Assembly: GCA_031213475.1 (NCBI GenBank)
Contig: JARUPZ010000009.1
Coordinates: forward strand, 4,745,601 to 4,809,600
Source of the DNA: Nereocystis luetkeana
Lineage: Eukaryota; Sar; Phaeophyceae; Laminariales; Laminariaceae
Length of the DNA: 64,000 bases
Direction: 5' to 3'
Part shown: positions 45,504 through 55,789 of the stretch, one piece after another
Layout of the letters: each line of letters begins with the position of its first letter
Position numbering within the stretch: position 1 is the stretch's first letter
The notes under the pieces: model-generated
The model's input: the letters and a program-made list of their open reading frames with translations, nothing else
Databases searched by the model: none
Told to the model about the DNA's origin: nothing
Made by a program: the position numbers and the translations under genes

Positions 45504-46149
45504 AGAGAGTTGCACCCCGTCTGCGGGAGAACCGGGTACCCGGTGGCGGGTACGCGGAACCGTCGGAACCGGAACCGTCCCTGTCGAACTTACGGAACAG
45601 CGGGTAGTTTCAACCCGGGTACCCGGGTACCCGGGTACCCGTCAATGTTTCTATGCGGAGGCCCCAAGACTGGGGTATACGGTATACGTTGATTCACACT
45701 ACACCGGCTGTGCCTGTAGACTCTCGCCTCACGCCCCTGCAGACCACAGACCGAGAATATAGAATACCCCTAATCATACCTGCCTTGCCTACCACGCCGC
45801 CGCTCCAAAGCTGCAAGGGGAGCAAATAGTGTATGGTAACCCGGGTACCCGGGTACCCGGGTACCCGTGTCCACCTTACCAGGTCGCCGCTTTTAAACTA
45901 AAAGTGGAGCAAATAGTGTATAGTAACCCGGGTACTCGGGTACCCGGGTACCCAGATAGCCGTGTCCGCCTCACCCGCCGCCGCTCAAACGCTAGAAGGG
46001 GAGCAAGTATTTTATGGTAACGCGGGTACCCGTGTACCCGGGTACCCGTGTCTGCCGGGAACCGTGTACCCGGTTCCGGTTCCGCCTCAACCGCCCCCCA
46101 CCCGGTCAGGTACCCGGTTTCAAATAGTATGGCCGGCGTGCAACTCTAG
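45504..46149. mobile_element. Non-autonomous hAT-type element (hAT-3)
   Basis: A perfect 8-bp duplication CTGGTTGT flanks it (45496-45503; 46150-46157). Ends read AGAGAGTTGCACCCC on the left and, in reverse, CTAGAGTTGCACGCC on the right. Inverted sub-terminal words AACCGGGTACC and GGAACCGGAACCG follow at each side. The centre holds three or four tandem units of about 90 bp, each with runs of CCCGGGTA and the word AGGGGAGCAAATAGTGTATG (about 45605-46055). No coding capacity. Duplication length and the AGAGTTGCA end support hAT. Confidence 0.9.
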
Positions 46150-46157
46150 CTGGTTGT

Positions 46158-46614
46158 CAAGTCCACTGGTTCTCCCTATTCAGAAAAAAATAAATAGTAC
46201 TCTCGCGGCAGCATTTACTCCATAGAGGGCGTCGGCGTTGGGTCGGCTACCTGCTGCTGCGGGGGCAGAAATTCGTTGCCATGTAGCCGAAATATAAATC
46301 GCTACTACGAAGCTCCATCCCTGGGTTTCCATTCCTGCATTTCTCATAGCCAAACCCGCCGCATCCACGATCAACGCGTGTGGTATCTGTCCTCTCCAGC
46401 AACCCAGACGGCTCCCAGGGAGCAGTAGGTGACGACAGCGAAGCCCCTCAGCGTCCCTTGTGGTGTGCACAACGCCATAGAACCACATTCAATCCCGTTG
46501 CTGCAGCCCTTACAGTCCTCCAGACCGACGCAAAGTACCAAAGTACTGGCTGTATATCGGACATCAACAGTATGCTTATGGTTGCATTGGAAAGGTTACA
46601 GGGTTACAGGTACT
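46158..46614. other. No clear gene; possible decayed exon
   Basis: A minus frame (46488-46180, 102 codons) includes a plausible peptide (AMRNAGMETQGWSFVVAIYI) but no recognised motif. It runs up to the target duplication of Copia-1 at 46615-46619. Confidence 0.25.
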
Positions 46615-46619
46615 ACAAG

Positions 46620-47069
46620 TGTTATTGGTATTGTGTGGCTATACCCTGGCAATGTAGGCGAAGGCTGTGTCCTCAGCGTAAGCCGAGTGATGACACCGGT
46701 CACGCAGTGACCAGGAGTGCGATACTCCGGTGTGGTAGTGAGAAAAAGACGTGATAACACGTAAACACTGGCGCTTAGTTGGCCAACACACACAGATGAA
46801 TTCCACAGAGAATGCAGGAGTCCAGATGACGGCAGCTTCCAGAGATGAACAGGCAGCTAGGTTACCATCACGATTCGTCGAGATCAACACGAGAGAGTGA
46901 GGTACTCGGTCCTACCAGCTCGGTCCTACCAGCAGATATAATACGAATGCTATTCCTCCGCATAATATACGTTACATGCCGAAACGGTACATAGACTACG
47001 ATCTACGATACAGTGCAGTGCTACTGAACATTGACTCATACATGGTCATGTGCTAACATTTCCATAACA
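46620..47069 (-). repeat. 3' LTR of Copia-1
   Basis: 450 bp; on the plus strand it begins TGTTATTGG and ends CCATAACA. It is 6 bp shorter than the other LTR, which has TGGTAC extra after CTACGATAC. Confidence 0.97.
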
Positions 47070-47078
47070 CTCCCCTTC
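47070..47078 (-). promoter_or_regulatory. Polypurine tract of Copia-1
   Basis: On the minus strand GAAGGGGAG abuts the 3' LTR start TGTTATGG. This is the standard position and composition of the primer for plus-strand DNA synthesis. Confidence 0.85.
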
Positions 47079-47527
47079 AATGAAAATTGCTCTGAATTGT
47101 ATCAAACTATAATTTTGACAAACAAACCTAGAAAACGAATCCAATTCGATGTTGAAACAATAAAGTCCAGAAAACAATCAAGTCGGTGATAATAGAAGTA
47201 GTTCAAGAGACCACTCCATTCGATGCAATTAAGCAGTTCATTCGATGCTTTAACCAGTAGAAATTGTAACGATGTTTCGTGCCCTATGTGCATACATTTA
47301 TGTGCTTGCAAAAGTACTGCTATTGTATCTTGCACAAACCAAATTTACCATAGCCTTCAATCCTACATGGCTCGTTCAACCAGTGATGGTGCGAGGCCGA
47401 ATGTTGACTATTGAAATAGCAAACTGATTCACACAAATAACAGTTTCACAAAACAACCACACAAACACAAAACACAGATGTTGATGACACAAACATATAA
47501 CACACGATGTTGACAACGACTTTTACA
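47079..47527 (-). other. 3' untranslated part of Copia-1
   Basis: AT-rich interval between the pol stop codon and the polypurine tract. It has several AACACA/CAAACACA words next to pol and no open frame of note. Confidence 0.7.
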
Positions 47528-50500
47528 TCAGAAGTTGCGGATGATGTCCAGTAGCTGCTGGAAACGCGGCTTGGTAAAATGCTTGGTCCCTATGTCGGCG
47601 TGGTTGTCGTTGGTGGGGATGTCGTGCGTCGAAATCTTCCCCTCGGTGACCAGCTCGCGGATGTAGAAGTAGCGGAGAGCAATGTGCTTGGTGCGAGAGC
47701 TGAACGATCGGTTCCCGAGCGCATGCAGAGTTGCAGTGTTGTCGCAGTGAAGTGGCACTTGAGCGAACTGCTCCCCAAACCCAAGCTCCGTCATCATGTT
47801 TATGCAGAACACGGCTTCTTTCATCGCGAGTGCCGATGCAACCAGCTCAGCCTCCATGGTGGACATGGCAGTCAGGCTTTGAAGGCCCGACTTGAAGCTA
47901 ATTGGTGCTCTGGCCAACATCATGATGTAACACGACGTCGACTTGCCGTTGTCCGGGTTGTTAGCCCAGTTAGCGTCCGAAAAGGCTGTGAGCTTAAAAC
48001 CTCCATTCTTGTACACTATGGTGAAGCTGGTGGACCCCGCCAGGTACCTCAGAATGTGCTTGGCCGCGACCATGTGCACCTTCGACGGTTTTGACATAGC
48101 ACGAGAGAGCTGGCTCGAGCTGTACATTATGTCATACCTGAGGACAGAAGACAGGTACATGACCGTGCCGGCGATCGCTTGGTACCGTTGCGTCTCCTCG
48201 GCGTTGAGCAGTGTCTCCTCCGGCTGCTTATTGGAGAGCTCGGGTCCGTAACCAGGGGTCAGCGTTGGCTTGCAGTTCGCGAAGCCGAACCGCTCCAAGG
48301 CGGACATGGTGTATTCCTCCTGGTCTATTGTGAGTGTCTTCTCCGCCCGGTTCCGGGTGACCTGTAGCCCAAGTACACGCGACACATCGCCCATGTCGGT
48401 CATCTTGAACCGGTCCATTAGTTGTGTCTTGATCTTCTCGATCACTTCGATGTTACCACCAATCACGAGTAGATCGTCCACGTAAAGTGTGAGGATGATG
48501 GTGACACCGTTGTGCTTGTAAATGTATACGCACGTGTCAGATTTCAGCGGGACGAAACCGATGATCTTGAGGACGGGGTCAATGGTGTGAAACCAGTTCC
48601 CGGGGCTTTGTGCTAGCCCGTAGAGGCTTTTCTCCAGCCTCATGACTAGAGGACCTCCATCCTTTTCCTTGGTCTCACATCCAGGGGGTTGCGCGACGAA
48701 CACTTCCTCTTCAATGTCCGCATACAGGAAAGCTGTCTTGACATCAAGCTGAATGACTTCCCAGTCCATTTCCACAGCTATAGCAAGCACCATCCGAACA
48801 CTCTGCAGCCTGCAAACCGGAGCGAACGTGTTGCCGCAGTCTAGCCCATGTACTTGGTTCCAGCCTTGCGCGACCACCCGCGCCTTGTAGGAATTATCGG
48901 CCTTACGCTTCAGAACCCACTTTGAGTTGATGATCTTCTGTCCCGGAGGAACAGTAGAGCGCGGATCGAGCTTGTAGACCTTGAGTTCATGCAGGCTGTC
49001 CATCTCCTTATCCGCAGCAGCGCGCCAAAATGAAGCTTCCGGTGTTTTCATGGCGTCGTAGAACGATTTAGGGATTCCCGGCTGCATAGTCTGCACAGCA
49101 TATGCGTACTCTGCGAACCGAGGCATGTCGTCCTTGTGGGCGACGTCCTGATACTCCCCCATCATGGAGTATGCGAAATTTAGGCGTCGGAGTTCGCTGA
49201 CAGTCCTGGCGTTAGGTGTACTAGCAGTAGCTCTGGTAACAGCCGGTGTAATCGCGCGGCTTCCGCGCGACGCAGACCCACCTCGCGAAGAACCACCACG
49301 CGAAGCAGATCCGGAAAGCAAAGATCCCGATGGCGAAGCACCCGATGGCGAAGCACCCGATGGCGAAACACCGGATGGCGAAGCACCGGATGGCGAAGCA
49401 CCGGATGGCGGAGGACCGTGCTCGGCAGGGCTTACTCCCCCAGGCGGAATAGATGGAGTAGTGGCTGCAGTATCAATGCCAATGTCGCGGTTGGTGACAT
49501 CATGGATTTGCCCTATAAGTGTAGTTACTAACGGATCTGCAGCGTATATGTTAGGAGAAGGCCCATGGATGTCTATGTTAGACGTGTGGTCGCGCACATC
49601 CCTTACCAGGTCGTCTCCTTCGTCATACGTAAACTCTCCGTCGTCAAAGCCACCGACCTCCAGGCGAGGCAGTGCTGAGGGCGTCTCAATGAAGACGACG
49701 TTTCGACTCTCCCTCACACGCTTCGTCGCCGGGTTGTAGATCCGGTAAGACTTGCTGTCCGTGCTGTACCCAACCAGGCGTCCTTCCCAAGCACGCGACT
49801 CCAATTTCTTGGTGTGGGTTTCTACATGCACAAACGACCTAGCCCCGATCACCCGAAGGTTCCCGAGGTAAGCATCCTTGCCGTAGAGTGCCTTGTAGGG
49901 CGTGCCGTTGCTCAACGCCGCATGTGGGACCCGGTTGCTTAGGTAGACTGCCGCCTGCATCAACTCCCCCCAGAGAAAACTCGGGAGACCCGAATCAGTA
50001 AGTAGACAGCGCACGATGCCAGCAAGCGTCCGACCTGCCCGCTCGTTCGCGCCGATCTGCTGTGGGGTGTTGGTAGACGCAAACTCCAACTGGATTCCAA
50101 TGTCGAGACAGTACTGGCGGAACTCCGAACTCGTAAACTCTGTACCTTTGTCCCCCTTCAGCCGGACCAAGCGCTCTTTGGACGGAATCACAACGGCCTT
50201 GTTGAACAGCTCGAGGGAGTCAACGGTGTTTGTCTTGCTCTTGATGAGGAATATCTCCTTCCACTTCGTCAGTTGGTCAACAAACTTGGTGACGAAAGCG
50301 TAACCGCCCAGTGCTAGAGGGCTGATAGGCCCCATGGTGTCTACGGTGACAAGCTCAAAAGGTCGCTCCACGTCATATAATGCTCGCTTCGGGTGGGGTT
50401 GTTGCTCACTTTTGCCGAAGGGGCGGACGTCGCACGGCGTCAGGTCACCTTTGTAGTCAACGCCGCTGCACGGCGTCTGCCGCAGAACATTCATGCTGTT

Positions 50501-50992
50501 GCGATTGACATGCCCCATGCGACGGTGCCACAGGTCGGCCGATACCACTTTCAAGGCAGCACCGCCGTTAGGCTTCACGGAGACCCCTGCACGGCCCTCC
50601 AGCTCAACTTCGATGGAGCACATGGTCTTCCTGGTCGCTTCGTCAACACCCAGGTTCTTCATCGGCAGGACAAGGTCGTCTTTCTCCAACCGCGGGTTGT
50701 CCGGTTAGAACAGCGAAGCCATTCCTCCCAGCATTGCCTGAGAGACGGAGAAGAGGTTCGTCCCCAGCCCAGGCACGACGATTGCTCGGAAGGAGAAATC
50801 CCGCTTGTTCCCACCGTCATCGGCAATGGCGCCGTTGATAGTGCCGGCAGCTACCCCGTGCAGGATGTGCTGGCCAGCCGCGACGATTTCGTGGGGAAAC
50901 TGAAGAGATTCGTAGTCTCGCATCAAGGCAAGCAGTCCTGGAGTAAGCTCCGGGTCTACGAAGTTGTAGGACGCTCCGCTGTCCACCAGCAT
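47528..50992 (-). pseudogene. Copia-1 pol (protease-integrase-RT-RNase H), one in-frame stop
   Basis: One reading frame from before 50992 to the stop at 47528, broken only by TAA at 50705-50707. Upstream of the stop is the aspartic protease (LVDSGASYNFVDPE). The main part downstream is 1053 codons counted from the TTG at 50689. It holds a pre-integrase module (LWHRRMGH about residues 53-60), an integrase core with Asp117, Asp180 and Glu216 (VTVDTMGP, KGDKGTEF, GANERAG), then a linker with about six SPSGA repeats. RT follows, with LDVKTAFLYADIEEE and YVDDLLV near residue 735. RNase H has EAELVASALAMKEAV and the HCDNTATLHALGNRSF motif. In the pre-integrase zinc site the second Cys of the usual C-x2-C is Arg (CDVR near residue 86). 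The normal role is processing, reverse transcription and integration. Confidence 0.95.
49325..49415 (-). repeat. 15-bp tandem repeats in the Copia-1 pol linker
   Basis: About six units of GATGGCGAAGCACCG on the plus strand encode SPSGA repeats on the coding strand, between integrase and RT. Such hinge regions are poorly conserved in Copia proteins, and slippage there keeps the frame because the unit is a multiple of three. Confidence 0.9.
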
Positions 50993-52260
50993 ACGGATGA
51001 CGGAACCATCGGTGAGAAGCCCACCCCCACCATACAGGTCGGGAGAGCGCTCGGAATATCCCTTCCGACAGACGGTGGTTGGTCGGTGACTTCGCCGGAG
51101 CAGACGCAGGCGCCGCCGGCGCGACGGCGAGCCCCGCGGTGATCACCCCAGTACAGGGGGGCGGCGCGGCCGCCGCTGACACCGCGTGGAACGAGTACCC
51201 GAAAGTGTTCTGTGCCGGAGAAGAAAGTGGGGCCATGTGGGCGCTCCCGAGCTTCGCTCACGGGTTGTTGAGGGGCTGCAGCCAGGTGTGCGCTCCCGAC
51301 GGGAGCGAAACCACCATGGCCCGGTGTCTGCAGAAGCGCCAGGCGCGCAGATAGCGACTGGATCTCCTTTTGCGCCTTGCACTCGTTGTCGCTGTGCGTG
51401 ACGGTCTTGTGGTAGGAGCACCATTTTGGAGAAGGTTTGCTGCCGCTACCTTTCTTGCCCTTCTTTTTCCACGACGACTTTCCTGTCTTCGGCCTAATTT
51501 TCTTGGCCGGGGCAGGGCAGTCTCGCTGGAAGTGACCGTAAGCCTTGCAGTTGTGGCACTGATCCGTACTTGTTGCAGCCATCGCCGCTCCGCGGCCGAC
51601 CACCGCAGGACCCGACGATTTCCTCGACTGCGCGTCGATGAAGTAGTTTGTAGCCGTCTTCTTCAACGCCTCCACGTCCGGAAACGGGCACCGGTAGTGC
51701 ATGTCCTGGAGGAATCGGTACTCCGAGGAGTGCGTAAGTGCACTAAGCACCAAATCCTCGTAAGATTCATCGGTGGTGGGCTCCCCCATGTCGTCGAGGC
51801 GGAGCTTGAGGTCGTCCATGTTAGCCAGGAAGTCGATGACGTTCTGGCCAGGCCGGAGCTTCGCGGCGTGGAGCTGTGTCTTGCAGACCCGACGGGATTT
51901 CTTTGTGTTGCCGTCGAAACGCTCCTTGAGGGCCGCCCACGCCGCTGCCCCGTCACCCATCTCACCCCCAGACTTCGCTTGGAAAGGCCTGGTGGTGATG
52001 TTTGCCGACCCGGTAGTGGAGAAGTAAACCAGCGAGTATAGCTGGTTGTTGCGGGCTTTCCATGTCGCCGTTGCTGCAACAGCATCAGTGTCCGTACCCA
52101 CGGGGCACGGCTCCCCGTCGAGGATCTTGAGAAGTTCCTGTGAATGGAACCCCACTGCCTGGCGAAACTTCGCCTGCCATTCCCTGTAATCCCGTTGCTC
52201 TTTGCAAAGGCCCACGGATTCAAGGGTGCGTTTTAACGCGTTGAACGACGATTCCGCCAT
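50956..52260 (-). CDS. Copia-1 gag
   Basis: ATG-initiated frame of 434 codons. The N-terminal half matches the Copia gag core (UBN2-type), including VIDFLANMDDLKLRLDDM and EDLVLSALTHSSEYRFLQDM. A zinc knuckle CHNCKAYGHFQRDC (C-x2-C-x4-H-x4-C) lies near residues 234-247, followed by a Lys-rich stretch. A second Cys/His group (CSYHKTVTHSDNEC) follows near residue 290. Credible gag ends near 51240. Beyond that the better-looking frame is +1 (Ala/Pro-rich, 51239 to about 51060) and then the pol frame, so the last 95 residues of this frame are probably an artefact of frame changes. Gag is cytosolic and forms virus-like particles around element RNA. Confidence 0.9.
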   Translation of the reverse strand: MAESSFNALKRTLESVGLCKEQRDYREWQAKFRQAVGFHSQELLKILDGEPCPVGTDTDAVAATATWKARNNQLYSLVYFSTTGSANITTRPFQAKSGGEMGDGAAAWAALKERFDGNTKKSRRVCKTQLHAAKLRPGQNVIDFLANMDDLKLRLDDMGEPTTDESYEDLVLSALTHSSEYRFLQDMHYRCPFPDVEALKKTATNYFIDAQSRKSSGPAVVGRGAAMAATSTDQCHNCKAYGHFQRDCPAPAKKIRPKTGKSSWKKKGKKGSGSKPSPKWCSYHKTVTHSDNECKAQKEIQSLSARLALLQTPGHGGFAPVGSAHLAAAPQQPVSEARERPHGPTFFSGTEHFRVLVPRGVSGGRAAPLYWGDHRGARRRAGGACVCSGEVTDQPPSVGRDIPSALPTCMVGVGFSPMVPSSVCWWTAERPTTS

Positions 52261-53135
52261 CGCTTCCCGACCCTAACCAGGGACCGGGGCTACGCGCAAG
52301 GCGCGCAGGCTTTACCCACACGTATAACGCCCCGAGTACCGGAGTGAGCTCGACGCGCGAGGGACAGTGCAGGGTGTTAATTGGCTACACGGATGTAGGC
52401 TTTGCAGGATTGCAGCCCTGAAGCTCACAATCCACGTCTTCTGGACACTCTCCAGTATCCGCCCAGACTTCTGTGCTCCGCGAGACACAGGTACAACCTA
52501 CCACAGTTGACTAAGCTGCGGTGTGTGGCGTCGGAGGGGTCAACTCCGGCCACGTCCTGCAGGCACACGGGTCAGATGCACTGCTCAGACTTGTCGAATC
52601 CTCAATCTTACACACGCACCGCGAACCGGTACGAGAAAAATGGTCTTGGATGTAGACAGCACCTCGCGTGACGCCGCACGCGCAGGTAACGTGATGCGAT
52701 TCACGTTGTATGGGACTGCCGCACCGGATACAAACAGCCCAGTCAGATCCTCACCCTTAACACACGCTACCAAGTCGGCACTCAGCAGGTGGAAGGTGTC
52801 TTGGACAGACTACGCCTCGCGATACGACACGCGCAGGCGATTTAGGGAAATCGATTTGAACACACGCGGAACACCAGAGCGGTGCTCTACACGCGCAAAC
52901 CAACAACCCTGCACAACTCTATTCGCCGACCGGAATGAACGCCTAGATGTTATGCTCCCGAATGCTTTACACACAGCAGTATCGTACCGAATGTGCAGCC
53001 GAGAACCCAGGTGATCAATCCGGATCCAAACAGCAGCCGGGTTGACTCAGTGTAGACCTCCAACAGGAAGCAGACTCCAGCAGAAGAGACCTTCGCGAAA
53101 AAAATGTGTATGCACACTACTCGCCACGCTCACGA
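52261..53135 (-). other. Leader of Copia-1 between primer site and gag
   Basis: About 875 bp without a convincing frame. It contains recurring words such as CACACGC, CGCGCAGG and CACGTTG, in a loosely periodic arrangement. This is the expected location of the packaging signal. No gene is claimed. Confidence 0.6.
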
Positions 53136-53148
53136 GGCTATCATAACC
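53136..53148 (-). promoter_or_regulatory. Primer-binding site matching the anticodon half of tRNA-Met
   Basis: Directly after the 5' LTR the coding strand reads GGTTATGATAGCC. Its complement GGCTATCATAACC looks like a Met anticodon arm: T at 33, CAT at 34-36, AA at 37-38, C at 39-40. It does not begin TGG, so it does not pair with a tRNA 3' end. Drosophila copia and yeast Ty5 are known to prime from an internal (half-molecule) initiator tRNA-Met, and the GGTTATG start fits that mode. The match beyond the loop is imperfect as far as I can judge. Confidence 0.65.
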
Positions 53149-53604
53149 TCTTATTGGTATTGTGTGGCTATACCCTGGCAATGTAGGCGAAGGCTGTGTC
53201 CTCAGCGTAAGCCGAGTGATGACGCCGGTCACGCAGTGACCAGGAGTGCGATACTCCGGTGTGGTAGTGAGAAAAAGACGTGATAACACGTAAACACTGG
53301 CGCTTAGTTGGCCAACACACACAGATGAATTCCACAGAGAATGCAGGAGTCCAGATGACGGCAGCTTCCAGAGATGAACAGGCAGCTAGGTTGCCATCAC
53401 GATTCGTCGAGATCAACACGAGAGAGTGAGGTACTCGGTCCTACCAGCTCGGTCCTACCAGCAGATATAATACGAATGCTATTCCTCCGCATAATATACG
53501 TTACATGCCGAAACGGTACATAGACTACGATCTACGATACTGGTACAGTGCAGTGCTACTGAACATTGACTCATACATGGTCATGTGCTAACATTTCCAT
53601 AACA
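53149..53604 (-). repeat. 5' LTR of Copia-1
   Basis: 456 bp, about 99% identical to the 3' LTR. It differs by A/G near 53224, A/G near 53392, the terminal G to C at 53150 and a 6-bp insertion making TACTGGTAC near 53538. Confidence 0.97.
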
Positions 53605-55092
53605 AGAAGGCACTATACAAAGCTGCCAGTACGAGTATGATGTCGTCCTGCTTGACGCTCGTGCCGCCGCCTCCTCCATCCCGCCTCCGTGCAGCAATGC
53701 GTAGAGTACAGCAATAATACAGCAGTAGTAGCCGTGGTACAGCGGTGGTAGTAGCTGGACGAGTAGGCCAATTTGCGGGAGACAGGTACAACAGCACAGT
53801 AGTACATCAGGAGCCGCAGGTAGGTTTTAATAGTACCAACACATATATGTAGATTGTATGATACTTCGTACGTCTATACAGCAGTAAGTAGAAAGTCGAT
53901 GTTTTAGCGGGGTTTTTTTTTGTATTTTCCCGAAATTCGGTATCACTTGTTTTTTTCCTGTATGAACATACCGAAATTTCGGGGAAAAAACAGAAAAAAA
54001 AAACAGAAAAAAACACCCCTCGTTAAGATCGACTTTCGATGTTGTATATATACTACTACCTTGCACTACTTAAAAAACCACAAAGAAAACAGTTAACTAC
54101 AGCATAGACGCAGGAACGAGCAACAAGCAGCACTACCGCAGAGTACAGAAAAGGGCAATTCAGTTGAGCACCATCCGCGATGAACACAACGTTTGACTCG
54201 CAGAGCACATCAAAAGTAGAGCGATTCTCGAGCGGTCAGCTTACTCCTTTCCAGAAATGTTGCTCCTCCGAGCCCTTTCGTGCATGGGCTTGTATATATT
54301 GGTTGTCTCTTTGGCAGATCACTTTTATAAAGCTGGGAACCGCATGCAGCGAGCGGTCGGCGTCCTAGAAACTGCACACGAAAGAAAAAACAAGTGTATG
54401 GAATACCCGGTAGATTGCCCCGGGGCATATTCCCTTCGTTTGTTTACCCAACCTCCTCCTTTCTCTAACTATTATATCCGAAGGCCTAGTGGGCGGGGGT
54501 CGAAAACCCACGCCGCAATGTGGTGTGGGTCGGCAGGGCCAGCACTCGCCTCCTCTTCGGCGAGCATGTCGCGGTGCATATTTTGAACGATATCCTCTTG
54601 CCCCCGCCGTAGCATAGACGAATCATCGGCTTGCACATTATATATTCACACAACTCGCCGGCCCTTGTGCACTTTTCCGTCAAGCTCCCGAAATCCCCCC
54701 CACGAAGTAAGTGTAGATAGTGCAGCTTCGGGTGCAACTTCATCCTGACGGCCCCCAAACTCCATACCCTGCCTATCGTCGGTTACGCCACACGACACGG
54801 TCCCAATTCTTGCCCGTCAAACGCGCGCAGCCCCGTGTTCGCGATTTCGCATTACTCCGAGCTGTGTCGCCAACGGGGGTGAAGGCACGCCCCACTGAAC
54901 TCCTTAGTGCGCTATAATTCAATGAGAACGGCAACACGTAGCTATAGGGCAAACCAGTTGTTAGTATTTGGAAACACGTGCACAACTGGAAGTTGTGAGG
55001 CCTGAGAACAAATGTGTGACCTACCGGTGGATCCTTCTACATACATGTAGGATACTTTAACGGCCGTCCCGATCTCGACATCCTTAAGACGC
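53605..55092. other. No supportable gene; palindromic AT-rich block
   Basis: Around 53915-53995 two arms, TTTTCCCGAAATTCGGTAT and its near reverse complement, form a hairpin. It is related to the block at 45262-45340. Open frames of 90-109 codons at 54257-54758 lack motifs and overlap on both strands. Confidence 0.45.
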
Positions 55093-55356
55093 TTAGCGAA
55101 ACAGAGAAAGGACATGGCGACGAATATGGAGAATGTCCACTACTTTGTCGTCAACGTCGCTTTCGAACGCTTTGTGTAGCACGTCACAGCACACGTCTCT
55201 GGGCCGGCCGTCCTCCAGCCCGATATAGAAATGCACCTGAAATCTCCCTGCTTCGACTCCATATTTTACGGCTGTCACGGAGTAAGCCGGAGTCGCGCAC
55301 GCGTCGGCGCGGATCTCCTGCGCAACGCCAGGCACGAGGCATCCCAAAAAGATCAA
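55093..55356 (-). CDS. Possible exon, unknown
   Basis: A minus frame of about 87 codons with a fairly protein-like sequence (AYSVTAVKYGVEAGRFQVHF, then a DVCCDVLHKAFESDVDDKVVD stretch). The start codon is uncertain. It lies about 430 bp downstream of the Mutator-like remnant on the same strand and could belong to that element. No family is recognised. Confidence 0.25.
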   Translation of the reverse strand: MIFLGCLVPGVAQEIRADACATPAYSVTAVKYGVEAGRFQVHFYIGLEDGRPRDVCCDVLHKAFESDVDDKVVDILHIRRHVLSLFR

Positions 55357-55789
55357 TGCTCACATGTGAGAAACGTTTGAGGAGCGGCAAGCGGCAAGAA
55401 CGACTCCCCTTCTAAGGTTCAGCGCGTGCAAACGCCCGAACGAATGATGATAGACAGTCGGGTAAAAATAAAGTTGTTTTGTTGCACTCTCGGTGAACCT
55501 GCTAGAAGATTTATGCAAAGTTTGCTCTTGAAGAAATGCTCCACGTTGTACATGACGTTGGTATCCACGTGTTCTTTCCCCGAAAAAAGTTTTGTCGTGC
55601 TGCCCCTGTAGAGGGGCCACGTTTAAACCAAACCATTGCTCAGACTCTGGGCGTGGCATGCGTCGACATCTATGGGGCGCACGGGATATGTAGCATGCGT
55701 CCACGAGAAAGGACATCGGTATGTGGATTCTCGTCTACCACGAAATTATTACTCAGGCAAAAACGTAGCCACAACATGCACGACCAGGC

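Larger units (their letters stand above)
46620..53604 (-). mobile_element. Ty1/copia LTR retrotransposon, young copy (Copia-1)
   Basis: LTRs 46620-47069 (3') and 53149-53604 (5') differ at about three bases plus one 6-bp insertion, so the copy is recent. The LTR ends on the coding strand are TGTTATGG...CAATAACA; the 5' LTR end reads AAGA through one substitution. The flanks ACAAG and AGAAG form a 5-bp duplication with one mismatch. Order on the minus strand: 5' LTR, primer site, leader of about 890 bp, gag, protease, integrase, RT, RNase H, a 3' stretch of about 450 bp, polypurine tract, 3' LTR. Despite its youth it has one in-frame TAA, frame changes between gag and protease, and a lost zinc ligand, so this copy is probably inactive unless helped in trans. 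Confidence 0.97.

Noticed and set aside
49164..49739. 191-codon plus frame opposite Copia-1 pol
   Set aside because: It is the mirror of the SPSGA-coding tandem repeats and of pol codons on the other strand.
51370..52041. 223-codon plus frame opposite Copia-1 gag
   Set aside because: It is a shadow of the gag gene, which has the zinc knuckle and core motifs on the minus strand.
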